Source of the DNA: Solen grandis
Lineage: Eukaryota > Mollusca > Bivalvia > Adapedonta > Solenidae
DNA length: 64,000 bases
Assembly: GCA_021229015.1 (NCBI GenBank)
Contig: CM037784.1
Coordinates: forward strand, 65,189,223 to 65,253,222
Direction: 5' to 3'
In this document: in pieces, positions 1 through 14,500 of the stretch
Position numbering within the stretch: the stretch's first letter is position 1
How the letters are laid out: every line of letters begins with the position of its first letter
The notes under the pieces: generated by a model
Told to the model about the DNA's origin: nothing
Seen by the model: only the letters and a program-made list of their open reading frames with translations
Database searches by the model: none
Made by a program: the position numbers and the translations under genes

Positions 1-2431
1 AGATCAGAATGAAGAGAGGAATATATATATTTTTGCCGCTAACATACCATGTTTTGATGTTTTGTTGATCTTCGAGACCGCCGAATGCTACCCGGATTTG
101 CAGGAACGTACAGGTTATTTTGAGCGACTCTGATTGGATAATTAATTTTCTGCGAACATTCGCCTTCCGTATTGACCGTACTTTATTCCGCATAAATGCC
201 GACAATTTATACTTAGATATTACGATATGAAGGGGAGGTTCTAAATCGTCATCAATATGATTATCACATTTTATTTTATATTGAAACACCAAATAAAGGT
301 ATATATTTTAAATGAATATATCAATAATCATACCTTTGTTTTAGGGTCGAATACACACTAGTGCGTAAATTTATGACTACGGTCAACTACTACCAATAGT
401 ATTTATGAACTTCATTCTGTTAAAGTCACACATCATATCTGTAAAGATTTCTTCACTAGCAAATAACATGTAAAGAGAATATATATATTATGTATCTCGT
501 TCTAGGTCTTTTCATTTCTTAGTTCAGCATAATGTCGTTAGCATCGCACGTGCAAAGCATGCGTACGATCGGTATATTTCGCACATTTCTGTGTAGAATC
601 CGTTGACTATTCCTGGTACAATTGTTATAATTCATTGCCTTTATTTTTTTCGGAGCTCTTCTCAAATGCTTTGCGACAATTTCGTTTGACCAGAGACTTA
701 ATAGATACCATACAATGCTTATATTCAACATGACTGCATGGTTAGTATTGAATCAGGTCAGGAGCCAGAAAGTTTCAAGTGAGCGATATCGCAGCAATCT
801 CCAACGCAGGAGATCTCTGCCAGACTGGGTTGAAAGCGTGACTGGAACGCACCATGGTCATGTGATATCTCTATGTGGTCGTGATAGATGTGGAGCCTTG
901 GAGATTGCGTCTTATCTTTGTGTTACTTGTGATAAGAATTGACGTGAGTTGAAACAGGCGATTGATCATAAATTATAAGTTTGACCCTCTTAATTTATTA
1001 AAATATAGCAACAATTTAAATCAATTACCTCATTATCTAAAATCCTATTGTACTTTAAACATTAAACAATTCAATTAAAAAAATTATTCTTTTTCCGGGT
1101 AGCTGTATAAAATTGATTTTAATCTACTTCTTCAGCCAATGAAGTGTTGGTATGCAAAAGAAGCCAGAGTAATTGCAATGCTATCATTGGCTTGTATATT
1201 TTATTTTAGGATATTTAAGACATTCCAATTTAAAATGGGAGTTTCAGGCTGTATATATCTTTCTACTTGACATGATAGGTTTCTTTTTTAGTTTAAACAT
1301 GACGGTAACACAGTAATGGAAATTTAACACTTCCATACTTCCATATCAATTTAGGAATGCTGCTTTGGGAATATGATTTAAAACAACTAAAGAAGGAGCA
1401 GGCGTATGTCTATTTTAAGACTACAATATCCCCTAATTTGTTAAAGTGGACTCGGCCTTCAGGGGAGGTAGCTATTGCGGAGAAGTTGTATGGCTTATTG
1501 TGCGGATCTTGAAACAATTAAAAATCGGATACACGCGATTTAAGATCCTTCGGTTTCGCTTGGTTACAAATGAATTGTCTTTACTTTAAAAAATAGCAGT
1601 GCATAAATTTTAATGGAAATTGGTAGATTAGCTTTTTTTTAATACCTCCAACATTTTTATAACTTTTCCAACTTTATAATAGTTTTAATATGTTTTACAT
1701 GTTACAATTGACGATTATTTAGCGACGCCGAAATCTTTTTTTAAAGAAATTTGTTGTTTTTAAATGAACTAAATACTGGCGATATTAAGTCATTATATTT
1801 TGGCCTACTAAATCATCATTTGATACCGATATCATGCATGATAAAATAAGAGTCTTTATCATATAAAATAAAAATATATGACACAGTCATATTATGACTT
1901 AATCAGTTAATCAAATTATTGAATCATGGGGTTATTATTAAAACAATTAATTAATTAAGTCTGGGTGATACAAATGGAGGCCTGAATTAAATAAAATGTG
2001 GTAGATTTATACAACTATATGTCATAAAATCCACGGTAATTGTGTAGAAATACAAGAATAACTTTTTTGTCAGGTAATGTTCGTAAATACGTTTTATACA
2101 TATTTTGTTCTTTAGATATTATTACAATTTAATTTTTAGATTGATTTGGTTAGTAGGCCGGTTCGATTCAGGCGGAGTTGCTCATTCTTTACTAACACTG
2201 AAAATATTGGTAGAGTCTGCTCTTAAATCTGTTTTCACGCCATCGTAAAAATCCCAACACCGCCTCCACGTAAATAACCGGAGAGGAAACCACTTAGACA
2301 TAACAAACTGGATATGTCAAGTGCCAGATGACACTGAAACAAATAAACAGCTGAATTAATCAAAAGGAATGAAATAATTCATCACTATTCTTGATGTCCA
2401 TTTAAGAAGAAAGTGATTTCCATTCACAGAC
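1..2431. other. Upstream flank of the transporter, no gene recognised
   Basis: AT-rich sequence without splice-supported or homologous coding. An open stretch at 715-942 (+) has no recognised family. The transporter promoter and 5' UTR must lie here or earlier, but no TATA box or initiator could be assigned with confidence. Confidence 0.5.
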
Positions 2432-2551
2432 ATGGCTGTTGGTGGGGGAAGTTCGGGTCCAGGCTCGAAAAATCCTGTCAAAATTCTGGCAAATATTTTC
2501 ATCTCATTTATTGGTGCCGGAGTTTTAGGACTACCATTCGCATTTAAAGAG
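2432..2551 (+). CDS. Transporter exon 1 (start codon, TM1)
   Basis: 120 nt, ends phase 0 before a GTATGA donor. Encodes a short Gly/Ser-rich cytosolic N-terminus and TM1 with FIGAGVLGLPFAFKE, the family's unwound helix motif. An in-frame TGA lies 15 bases upstream of the ATG, which fixes the start. Confidence 0.93.
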
Positions 2552-5500
2552 GTATGAATTTACAAATCAACTCATTTAAATGGCTATTCTTCTGTATATT
2601 TGTCTCATTTATCGAAGACAAAAAAAAATATCATCGAATCATCATCGTATATATGCACGATATCCCGCCACTTACAGATATCCCGCCACTTACAGATATC
2701 CCGCCACTTACACTCTTTATCTTACAGGCAAATTCATACTCCAGCTAGCTACTTTAAATATTCCTTTTTTCCTTATACAGTGATACTTTGGAACAGCTTA
2801 CCAGAAAATATAGTCTCACAAAATGATCTTTTAGCATTTAAACAAAAGCTCCTCTCGTTTCAGATAGTAGACCGTCCCTGAATCAACAAAAAGATGTTTT
2901 TACCAGATCTTAAACCTAACATATTCACCTTTTTTTTCAGAAAATTTTCTCACCCTAACAAAAATTTTATTTTAACAGTTTTATCCTTGCACAGACGCGC
3001 ACCTGCCAGTAATACCCGAAAGGGGAGTTTGTGCAGTATATATAGATAGATAGTATATTGACAGTGAGTTAGTCCTATAAATAAGCCTTCGCATATCATG
3101 ATTCACCTTTAACATTCAATAGACTAATTTCTAACATTTTTAATTTCAACAGATATGCGAAGTCTTATGGCTTCCCATAAAGAGCCATGTAGCAAAACAC
3201 GCACCAGTTGATAAAATAATTATCAAAATTATGTAGAAAAGAAGCACAAAAACAGATTAACTGATCAGATTAAAGTTTGAAATATTACCATTATAATGTC
3301 AAAAAATCCATTTGTAGTTGACACATTAACTGATGTTGTCAATTGTCCACCATCTTCCTGTGTAAATCAATGTTATGTAAAATATACGGAATTGCCGAAA
3401 TTATTTAGACGAAATATAGTCAAATTAACAATGTTGAGTAAGACAATTCCCATGCACTAAAATATTATCATCTAACATATCGCTCACTACACCATATAAA
3501 TGTTTTGGAAATGTTTATTTTGGACTTCAAACATGATATTGTTTACAAGACAATTTTCGTATACCCCGAATTCGTGTTCCCAGTTTATCCCTGACTGTAC
3601 ACATTTTATTCGGAATTTTTAAGATTCTTTTCCAAGCCTGAAACCAGAAACAAGACTGTTGTTGTTTTTTTTCGCCTAAATGTGCTACATGGGTGCTGTG
3701 AGGCTTTTCTCCCCAATTCTGAGTTATCGATTAATCCAATTAAAAACTGTTCCTCTGAATTCTAGGAATCATAGGATAAATAAATTAATGTGCAGGTGTC
3801 ATTAGACAGTCCTAACACCTGTGCCACAGTCCCACCTAGGGACACTAAATGTAACACATGAGAAGTATGTGCAGTGAGGCTGGGACTTGAACCCGGGACC
3901 TTTAGCTTACTTACAAATGCTCTACCAGTCTACCAACTGAGCTTCCCAGCTGCTTACACAAAATTCTACCCAGTTGTGATGATACTGTGACATTATCATC
4001 CTCCACTCTAGAATTTTTCCCTGAATTATAGGGTAAATATAACAAATTAATATAACAATGTGAAGGTGTCAGTTAGACTAAGCACTTATGCCACGTTCCC
4101 ACATTGGGCCCCAAATATCACAGGGTGAGAAAAATATTTAGCCTGATGGGGACAAGAACAAGGGGCCTTTCGCTTACAGGGTGAATGCTCAACCTACTGG
4201 GTTACCCAGCCGCTGTCACACCTTTCCTCCTATTGTGAGTTCTCGGTACAGTTTGCAGTACTGTGACATTTCTATACCCATTATGCACTGACACAATCAT
4301 GCCATGACATTGTCAATCAAGTCAAGTGACAGTTTTGTCCAATATACAGTACACTATTTCTTTATTGTCAGAAAATGATTTAACTGCTACAACATGTAAA
4401 AACACAAGCTATGTATAGCTTTCAACTAACACATTGTATAGCTTTCAACTAACACATAAGATGATAACAGTCATATTCTCTATTGAAATCTGCCCAGGTA
4501 ATATTTTTTACTGGCCTCCAGCGGAGACCATAACAAAAATATAACCGGAGTGGATTTCAGTAAAGATATATCTCTGAGACCATATTCATGTGGATTACTC
4601 TCCTATATGGCCTCCACAGGATCTTCATCAAATTTTTCCAATATATTATGACCTATCCTAGTGATCAGTTCCTTATTTATAACCAATGACATGTGGGATA
4701 TTGAATATTATTACTTGGATCACTTCTGAATTCTAATGTACCTGCAGGGCGATGTGAGACTTTTCAGTATTTAAGGTAAACCTTTTTAAAGGTGGGGGGA
4801 AAATCCTGGTCCCCTGGATGCCTGGAATCCGGGATCTTATTTAACATGTAGGGAAATGGATTAACTGTATAATATACTTATACAGACAGTCTGTGGTTAT
4901 GACAGGGGTCTTAGTTTGGGAAATGAAAAATTATAGATAGTGAATTATAACACACAATTTGACACTTACATTTGTTTACCATGTCAACTAAGATACAATA
5001 AGACCGTATATTAGTAGATGCATAAGACCGTTTCTGCAGGGGATTGGCAGTACCTGGCATAATTTGCTGACTTAAACAGTAAACTGACCAATTAGTGACT
5101 GGGAAAAAATCTGAAATGTATGTTCATTTCCCGTTGAACAATGCGCAAAATTGTACAACAGCATGTAGATTAGGTGTTTGGGAAGTGCTCATTGATGTAT
5201 GTTGGTTTATGTCTCTTCGTAGAATATGAGAGCTATTGTAGTCACCCTGGCGTCGGCGTTGGCGTTGCAGCTTTTGGTTAAAGTTTTGCGTGCAAGTTAC
5301 TATCAACCTTATATCTCAATAACCGTTTATGGTATTGACTTGAAAGTTTACAAATATGTTCAGGGGCATCAGACAACCAAGGTAGATAACTCTTGATGGA
5401 ATATATTACAAATTATGGCCCCTTTTTAACTTAGAAATTTGGGTTAAAGTTTTGCATGCAAGATACTCTCATGCTTATATCTCAGTATCAAGCATGCGAT

Positions 5501-8500
5501 TGATTTGAAACATCTTTAATATGTTTAGGGGTTTCATACTTTCATGGTAGATAACTCTTGATAGAATTTGTTACAAATTATTGCTCCTTTTTAACTTAGA
5601 AATTTTGGTTAAAGTTTTGCATGCAAGGTACTTTCATGCTAATATCTCAGTATCCAGGCATGGGGATTGATTTGAAACATCTTTAATACGTTAAGGGGTA
5701 TCATACTTTCATGGTAGATAACTTTTGATGGAATATATTACAAGTTATGGCCCCTTTTTTAACTTAAAAATTTTGGTTAAAGTTTTGCATGCAAGGTACT
5801 TTCATGCTTATATCTCAGAGTCCAGGCATGGAATTGATTTGAAATATCTTTATATTGTTTAGGGGTATCATACTACAAAGGAAGATAACACTTGATGGAA
5901 TAAATTAAAAATTATGACCCCCTTTTAACTTAGAATTATGGTTAAATTTTTGCATTCAAGCTACTACCCAGTTTATATCTGGAATTGACTAGAAAGTTAA
6001 GGTGTGTCTTCAAGGGCATCAGAAAACAGGAGGATAACTTTTGGACTGATGCAAATTATGGCCCTTTTCTAACTTGGATTTTTGGTTTAAGTTTTGCATG
6101 CACAGTGTTATTGTGCTTATGTCTCAGTAACTAGGCATGGGATTGATTTTAGACATCATAAATATATTAAATGGTTTCAGACTATCAAGGTATATCATTT
6201 TTTACTATTACTATGAAGGGCAAGAATTTAAATAGATTTTATTTGATTTACCAACAAGCATTTTGAATAGTCGAGCGTGCTGTCCTCTGACAGCTCTTGT
6301 TGGGTGAAATGGTCTATTGGGCACACAAAAGTCCTAATTAGAATTGATGCTTAATTAATAGAAAACAATTTTTTGTGAAAAATAAATTGGAGATATGAAT
6401 GTTCACACTGTTCGTTTATCAATGTGTAAAGTTATAGTTTGTTATTACACAAGAAACAAAGGTGTACCAGAATTTGATTGAAACTCTATTCATTTAGTTA
6501 ATTGGACTGTACATGAACAAATGAGTTTATATGGACAAATAAAGCATTTCCGCATGTAATAATTATCATTAATGTATAGGAAGTGCAAAAAGCAACAACA
6601 ACAAAAACAGCTATTAACTGATAAATATTTAGGGAAAGATTAAAATATATATATATATAAAACATATAATCGGTATAATAGTAGTTTTCACGTCCCCATT
6701 ATACTCACTCCGCCCCTCACCGCGTGGGTTCGAATCCCGGCAGGGTCATTCAGATTTTCATGTGGGGAAGCCTTCCAGCTGGCAGCTGCTGGCTTGCGGT
6801 AGGTCGGTGGTTCTACCTGGATGTCTCCGTGCATTTAGGGTCTTCCTCCACCTGTAAGTAGCCCAACCTCACTATATGACTGAAATACTGTCGAAGCGAC
6901 AGTAAACTCAAATAGTCAAGTCACGTCACGTCCCCATTACCATTAGAAATTTTCATTCCCAGTAAACTTGTTTACAACAGAGCATGGCTTTTGAATGGCT
7001 TGGAAGGTTACTTGTAACAGATGGTCTCCTCTGTTCACAACATCTCCACTGACAGGCAGCTGTTACCATGTAGTATCATGTTAACATTTATCACTGGTTG
7101 GTCTGTGTGTATGAAATGACAATTATAAGATATTTTGTTTTCTTTTCAGGCTGGTATTATTGAAGGAACGCTGGTGATGAGCATAGTAGGGATTATCAGG
7201 TAAAAAAAAAGGGAACTTTGCTTTTGAGACTTTTATTGTTCAGTAAATCTTTAGGCACATTGTTGGGAGTATTGCAGATTGGTCAACATAAAAAATCAAG
7301 ACAACTAGTCCATTCAGTACCAATTGGGCCAAAAGACATTAGGCTTCTGTATACCACAACAATAGTAACAATTATTGAATGGGTGACAATTTCTAAGTGT
7401 TACAAACTTATTTTTCTCTGCAGACAAGTTGTTTTTTTTCAGTCCTAGTGACCTTTTGGTTAGAGTGTCTTCCCTGGAATTTGGAGGTCTTGGGTTCAAT
7501 ACCAAGCACTGACATACCAAAGTAGTAAAAAATGGTATTGGTATAGCACCCCTGTTTAGTGATTAGCATATAAGATTAGTTCCAGGACTGGGTTTGCCAG
7601 TGTCAGGATAATGTGACTGGGTGTGGTATCATGCCACATATCTATGGCCTGATACTGTAGTGTGGCAGCAGTGGCACTATATCTGTCTCAACTTCTGTAG
7701 ACATAGTCTCCAAACGACTGAAATACTGTTGTCTGGATGTTAAACCAAACAGATATGTTGGTGGGGTATATAGAAGTCTGACAATCACCCAGTCTATCCA
7801 CCGGTCTGTACATAAATCTTATAAGCGCAACTTTTCTTAAATGGTTTGATAAATTTCAAGGAAACTTAGAAAAAACAAAAAGTACACCATATGGATTTGT
7901 GCATGAATGTCTGATGTTTGCAAGGGGAGATAATAGGATTCAGTCTTATCTTAGAGTCCTTATGCATTTCCTGTAACAAGCACAGTGAGATGGGTATTTA
8001 TCAATCACTCTCAGGGATAGCTCAAGTTTATACTAAACTCTTTAGTCAATATATTTAAGACTAATTCCTGTTCAGACCCAGTGCCTTGTGCCAACGGCAG
8101 CAACCACTTTGGCAGTTTTTGAATAACAGAAAAAACTATTGAACTTATCATATTTCATGTTGATTGGGAAAGGAGTTAAGTAACTTACTTACATGTAACA
8201 TAGCTGATTTAAATGTATAGTTCTTAACAGCTTCTGGTTTGGAGCTGTACTTTGTGTCTTGAAACATTCCCCTCCCACAGGGTTCAAGCCTACAGCCTTC
8301 AGACTCACTGTCTTTTAAACTACAGTTCAGGGTTTTTCTCAATTTTTTGGGAGCGTGACCTGACCCCAAGAATTGGGAATTTTTTGTGTCGTTTTAGACA
8401 AAATTGGGAAAAACTCACAATGTATTATGTATATAAAACAAAAATCAAATATTTGGATCATTCAACCCTTGTATTATTTGGACTCGCTACTTTCAACACC

Positions 8501-11500
8501 AAACACATTGTAAAAATGGTGATATATTTTTTTTTTTTTGACTTGGGAATTTTCTCCTTGATATTGGGAAAAAACAACTTTTTGCGATTGGGAACACAAC
8601 CTTAAATATCAGTTGTAAAAGCAGGCCAAAAAAAAAAAACAACACCAAAAATCCCCAACTACTATAAGACCACAAATGGCCTTGTGCCTGCTGTGGTATG
8701 AATAACTCCTGTTGAACCCTTGTTGATTTGGATGTTTCAGTGTAAAATCCATGATCTTACTGATAGAGTGTAAGTACCGCATCCTGGAGAAACACAAGCC
8801 TCCTCCAAGGAAGGCAGTGGACGGACACAGTAACAGCCAGTTTGATAAAACAATAGAAAGTCAGAGTTTGATAGAGGGAGAGGAAAAAACTACAGTGGAC
8901 ATGGAGATAGAACCAGTGGTAAGGCTTTTATATGTTAGTGTTAGCATGAACATTGTCTGTAATATTGTTTATTTTTACCCCTTCATGGTTCACAGTTTTG
9001 CCACCTCAACAGACCATCCTGAACTATAGAATAGCCTGAAAGACATCTTAGCATGACTAGGGTCTGTTTTCTTTGCTTGTCTGGAAATTTAACTAATGCT
9101 CATCAGATTGTGATACTAACCTACAGGGGTTTGACACATATAAAATCATATGGTTCTAAATATATGTACTTATTCTGTATCTAATTTTCTCAGTCAATCA
9201 ACAGATTGTTTCCAAAAATTTTTTTGCACAATATAAAGTCATAATTGATGAAAAATGATGTCACTTAATAATGTCAATGTGTTTAATGAAAAAGAAAAAG
9301 ATCTGAAGGACAAAGGAATGTGCAGAAAAAGATTCATGAATGAAAAGCTATGACAATTAGATGAATTTTGTTTAACCCTTTCCCTCATAGAGAACACCAT
9401 GAAAAGACCTATGCGAACAGCATAAAACCAGATAGCCTGCGAGTAACTCGCAGGCTGATCAGGTTTTATGCTGTTGCTGCTCCTCAGTGGTCTGGAAATG
9501 AGGATTTTGTAATTAAATTTGGTAAGGTTATAACTGTGGTTTTCTGCAGATCAGGCTTTATATGGTACCTACTGAGTGCATCAAAATGAGTCTCTATGAG
9601 GGAAAGGGTTAATTAAGTTGTGAAAAAGTAGTATGTGGCAAAATAACAAATAAACATACCACTAGATATACATGAATGTTAATACTACACAAAAAAGAAA
9701 TGAATACATACTGACCTCATGTGTTCTTTGGTGGTCTTACCACCAGAAAATACAGGTTTCCTTTTGTTTTTTCCTAAGTGTATATCATTGATGCATGTTT
9801 AAAACAGTCAAGGTGCTGTTGAGGACTTGACCTGATATTTGGCAATTTTGTCATTGTTTGTGGCCTTCATCATGTATTCTCTTGATAGATAATAATTTTA
9901 AATTGATCCACATCACTGATTTGCAAAAGCACAAAATAGGAATACTGCCATATAGAGAGATTGCCTAGGCCTTATTTTTACCTTTCAAAAGTCAGACATT
10001 TATTGAAAATACAGTATGTGAAAGAAGAGAACTTAAGTCGTTTGTAATTGCATATATTGCAATATTTTGATTATGTATAGGATTTGACATAAGGTAATGT
10101 TCATTATATTTTAAGAAATACTTGCCATGATTAGAGAGCAGTTAGTATATTGACCTACTGATAATTCTGTGGGTAGATTTAACATTAGATGAAATGCCAG
10201 TAATTTGTGTATTTACTTAGGTGTTGCTGAACAACTTGTCATTTGCCTAAGATGAAGATCTCCATGCCTGATATAAAGTAAAATGCTTTGTCATACAAGC
10301 TTCATTGAGGTTAGGTCGATTGTGAATACAAGTATAGTTCTAGATGCATTTTTTTAACTAAGTAACAGCTGTAGGCTAATGATTTCCCAGTGGTTTATGT
10401 ACTAGAACATTGAGTGCGGTTTAGACAAGTGAAGGCATGTTGGACGATTGGTAAGAGCCTCTGCCTTTGGGATAGGAGGTTGTAAGTTTGATCTTTGGCA
10501 ATAGAGTACCAAAGTGGTTAATTATGGAATGGAGGACCTCATTATATAGCATGCAACATTTAAAGATGGTTAATGGCTCTCTTGCAAATAAACAATTTCC
10601 ATATTACTGAAATACTGTTTGTTGGTCATAGAATCAAAAACACACAGGTAATCATGCTATGATTTTATAATATTGTCTAATTTTTCATGCTGATTGAAAA
10701 GCTTTGAATGCACTCCACTATATTAGTATGTCCATAGTCCATGTTCCATGATGTATCATGAGTAATATCATGTGATATGACTCAATATATACTGGTTCAT
10801 TTGCGACAGATGCAGTATCATGTGATATAACTCAATATACACTGAATCATTTGCCATGGTATATTGTGTTGTATCATGTGATATGTCTCAATATAAACTG
10901 GTTCATATGTGACGGATGCAGTATCATGTGATATAACTCAATATGTACTGGTTCAATTGGAATTGTATATTGAGTGGTATCATGTGTTATGATTCAATAT
11001 ACACTGAATCATTTGCCATGGTATATTGTGTTGTATCATGTGATATGTCTCAATGTAAACTGGTTCATATGCGACAGATGCAGTATCATGTGATATAACT
11101 CAATATGTACTGGTTCAATTGGAATTGTATATTGAGTGGTATCATGTGTTATGATTCAATATACACTGAATCATTTGCCATGGTATATTGTGTTGTATCA
11201 TGTGATATGTCTCAATATAAACTGGTTCATATGTGACAGATGCAGTATCATGTGATATAACTCAATATGTACTGGTTCAATTGGAATTGTATGTGTTGTT
11301 CATGTGATATGTCTCAATATAAACTGGTTCATATGTGACAGATGCAGTATCATGTGATATAACTCAATATGTACTGGTTCAATTGGAATTGTATATTGAG
11401 TGGTATCATGTGATATGTCTCAATATAAACTGGTTCATATGTGACAGATGCAGTATCATGTGATATAACTCAATATGTACTGGTTCAATTGGAATTGTAT

Positions 11501-14500
11501 ATTGAGTGGTATCATGTGTTATGATTCAATATACACTGAATCATTTGCCATGGTATATTGTGTTGTATCATGTGATATGTCTCAATATAAACTGGTTCAT
11601 ATGTGACAGATGCAGTATCATGTGATATATAACTGTCATGATATACTACTTGAATCATTTGCCATGGTATATTGTGTTGTATCATGTGATATGTCTCAAT
11701 ATAAACTGGTTCATATGTGACGGATGCAGTATCATGTGATATAACTCAATATGTACGGATTCAATTGGAATTGTATATTGAGTGGTATCATGTGTTATGA
11801 TTCAATATACACTGAATCATTTGCCATGGTATATTGTGTTGTATCATGTGATATGTTCAATAACACTGGTTCATATGTGGAATTGTGTATCATGTGATAT
11901 AACTCAATATGTACTGGTTCATTATTGTATATTGGTGGTATCATGTGATGATCAATATACACTGTTCATTTACTGGTATATTGTGTGTATCATGTGATAT
12001 AACTGAGATAACTGGTTCATTATGGGTATATTGTTGGTATCATGTGATATAACTAATACACTGGTTCATCTACTGTGGTATAATGTGGACATTGTGATAT
12101 AATGGAGATCATGGTTATCTACTGTGGTATTGTGTGGTTCAGTATATAACTGAGATCATGTTCTCTACTGTGGTATATTGTGTGGTATCATGTGATATTT
12201 ACTGAATAAACTGGTTCATTATGTGGATATGATGTGTATCATGTGATATAACTGATATACACTGATTCATTACTGTGGTATATTGTGTGTATCATGTGAT
12301 ATACTAATAAACTGGTTCATTACTGTGGTATATGTGGTATCATGTGATATAACTGGATATACACTGGTTCATCTACTGTGGTATATTGTGTGGTATCATG
12401 TGATATAACTGGATATACACTGGTTCATCTACTGTGGTATATTGTGTGGTATCATGTGATATAACTGGATATACACTGGTTCATCTACTGTGGTATATTG
12501 TGTGGTATCATGTGATTAATAGAATACATGTTCATCTACTGTGGTATATTGTGTGGTATCATGTGATATGAATCCATTTATACTGCCCTCAGTTTCATTT
12601 GCAATGATATTATGGCATTTAAAGTTATAAACCTGAACCAGTATACATGCTGCATGTGCATGATGTTGGGATATGACCCACATACACTGCTCACTGTACA
12701 ATGTGGTATGATATCATGTGAAATGACTCGGCATGTACTGCCCACTGTTGCAGGGGTTTATCCTGTGGAAGCGAAGGAGACGCACCTCTGTAATGTCACA
12801 CTTACACTTGCCCCTGTCTGTTACGTATATCTTGAAGGCGTGGAGGAAGACCAGGAGATACCTCCATATTGACCTCTAATATCATTCTTAAAGTTCATCT
12901 TGGTCTCAATATAGTCTATAGTTTACCTGTATCAGGTGAAATGCAGTAGTTACCAAGGCAACCAATCCAGCCTCAGGGTGCCACATTGATTTCGCTGAAT
13001 ATCAATACATGAACATTTATATTTTTTAAATCAAAGCTTTTATCTGCAGTCTCTAAATGGCATAGATTTGTGTAAAATCTTTTTTTTTGCTTTTCAAAAT
13101 GAAGAATCATCCAAAAGAAGAGTTTTTCTTGATGTATGGGGTATATTCTATGGTCTCTCCTCCTGCTTTACAGTAAGCTTGATTCCCTAGGGAGACTATG
13201 ATATAAAAAAAGGGTCTTACAGTAAAGTTGTGCTGATACTTTTTTTTTAAAAACAATATTGAGCTTTGTATAATATTTTTATATTTAAGCTGTTTTACTT
13301 ATATCCATACTGTGAAGAGCTGAATGGCCTTTGTCTGTTTGTCTCTCTATCTGTCCACACTCTCCTTATCTCGTAAACCCTTTGAAGGATTTTTATTAAA
13401 CTGTGGTTAAATGTTCACCTCAGTGAGATGATGTGCAGAAGTTGAGAACCCAAATCAGAACCAAGCCACCGCAAGGTCACAATTGAAGGTCATTAGTTTG
13501 AACCATTGATTTTGTGTCTGCTCCATATCCCCCTTACCTTTGTTGACTAGATTTATTTAACTTCAAATGTTAATCTCCGTGAGATGATTTGCAGAACATA
13601 TCAAGGTCATTATCACAATTGAAGGTCAATAGTTTAGTTCACTATCCCAACCAAGCCACCTCAAGGTCACCATTAAAGGTCAATAGTTTGAACATTTGAT
13701 GTTATATTCATTCAGCATCTCCTGAATATCAGATACACTGAACCAGTTTGAATCTGGGATCTCATGTCCACTTCATATCTTCTATAACCCTGGAAAGATT
13801 TTTGTTACACTTTTGCAAAATGTTCATCTCAGTAAGACAAAGTGCAGAACAATGTGAAACCCATGGCTGGTCAAGGTCACAAATGAAGGTCAAGGTCAAT
13901 TATAGGTCAAATGTTTGAAGCCTGGATTTCTTAGGGGTGAAATGATCAGTGTTTCCTCAGTTTGCTCATACAATGTTTTATTTTAGACTCTACACAGTCT
14001 GCACAGCAATGGGAAAAAAATGCTTTATATACATGTACAATTTAAAGTTTCATTTTATTAGAATTCATGAGATAATGGATTAAAAAAAAAAGAAGAAGAA
14101 AATAGTGAAATTCTGACTTTTGTTTTCAAATAACAACTTTACTTGGATCCTGTGGGATACTTTGTTAAAACATTTTTAAAACTCTTGTGGGAAATCCAGA
14201 CTCTCAAATGAAAGGCCTTTGTTTGTATGGTGTCAGTAAAGAAGAAACCTAATGATATTGAATATTGAACAGTGAAATGACTACCATGTTTTGTTTAAAA
14301 ATGAGTCTGCATTTATCACATGGTTTTAAAAAGTAAATGGGCAATACATGACTGTTTATACATACTTGGTGTTTGTATACTTGTATTTTGTTTTCAGGCC
14401 ACTGTTTTGTTGATTTTCTTAAACATTGTAACATATGTTGTTGTCAATATCGGTACCTACAAAGTAAGGCCTTGTTATGTACTAAATCTTTATATTACAT

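Noticed and set aside
715..942. Small protein of 75 residues upstream of the transporter
   Set aside because: No family resemblance and no splice context; could be chance.
3870..3960. tRNA gene on the minus strand
   Set aside because: The extra bases between box motifs do not fit an anticodon arm, and the unit is repeated with a common body at 4010-4250.
8252..8605. 117-residue open frame
   Set aside because: Low-complexity AT-rich sequence with repeated TTGGGAA-type segments and no recognisable domain; likely a repeat.
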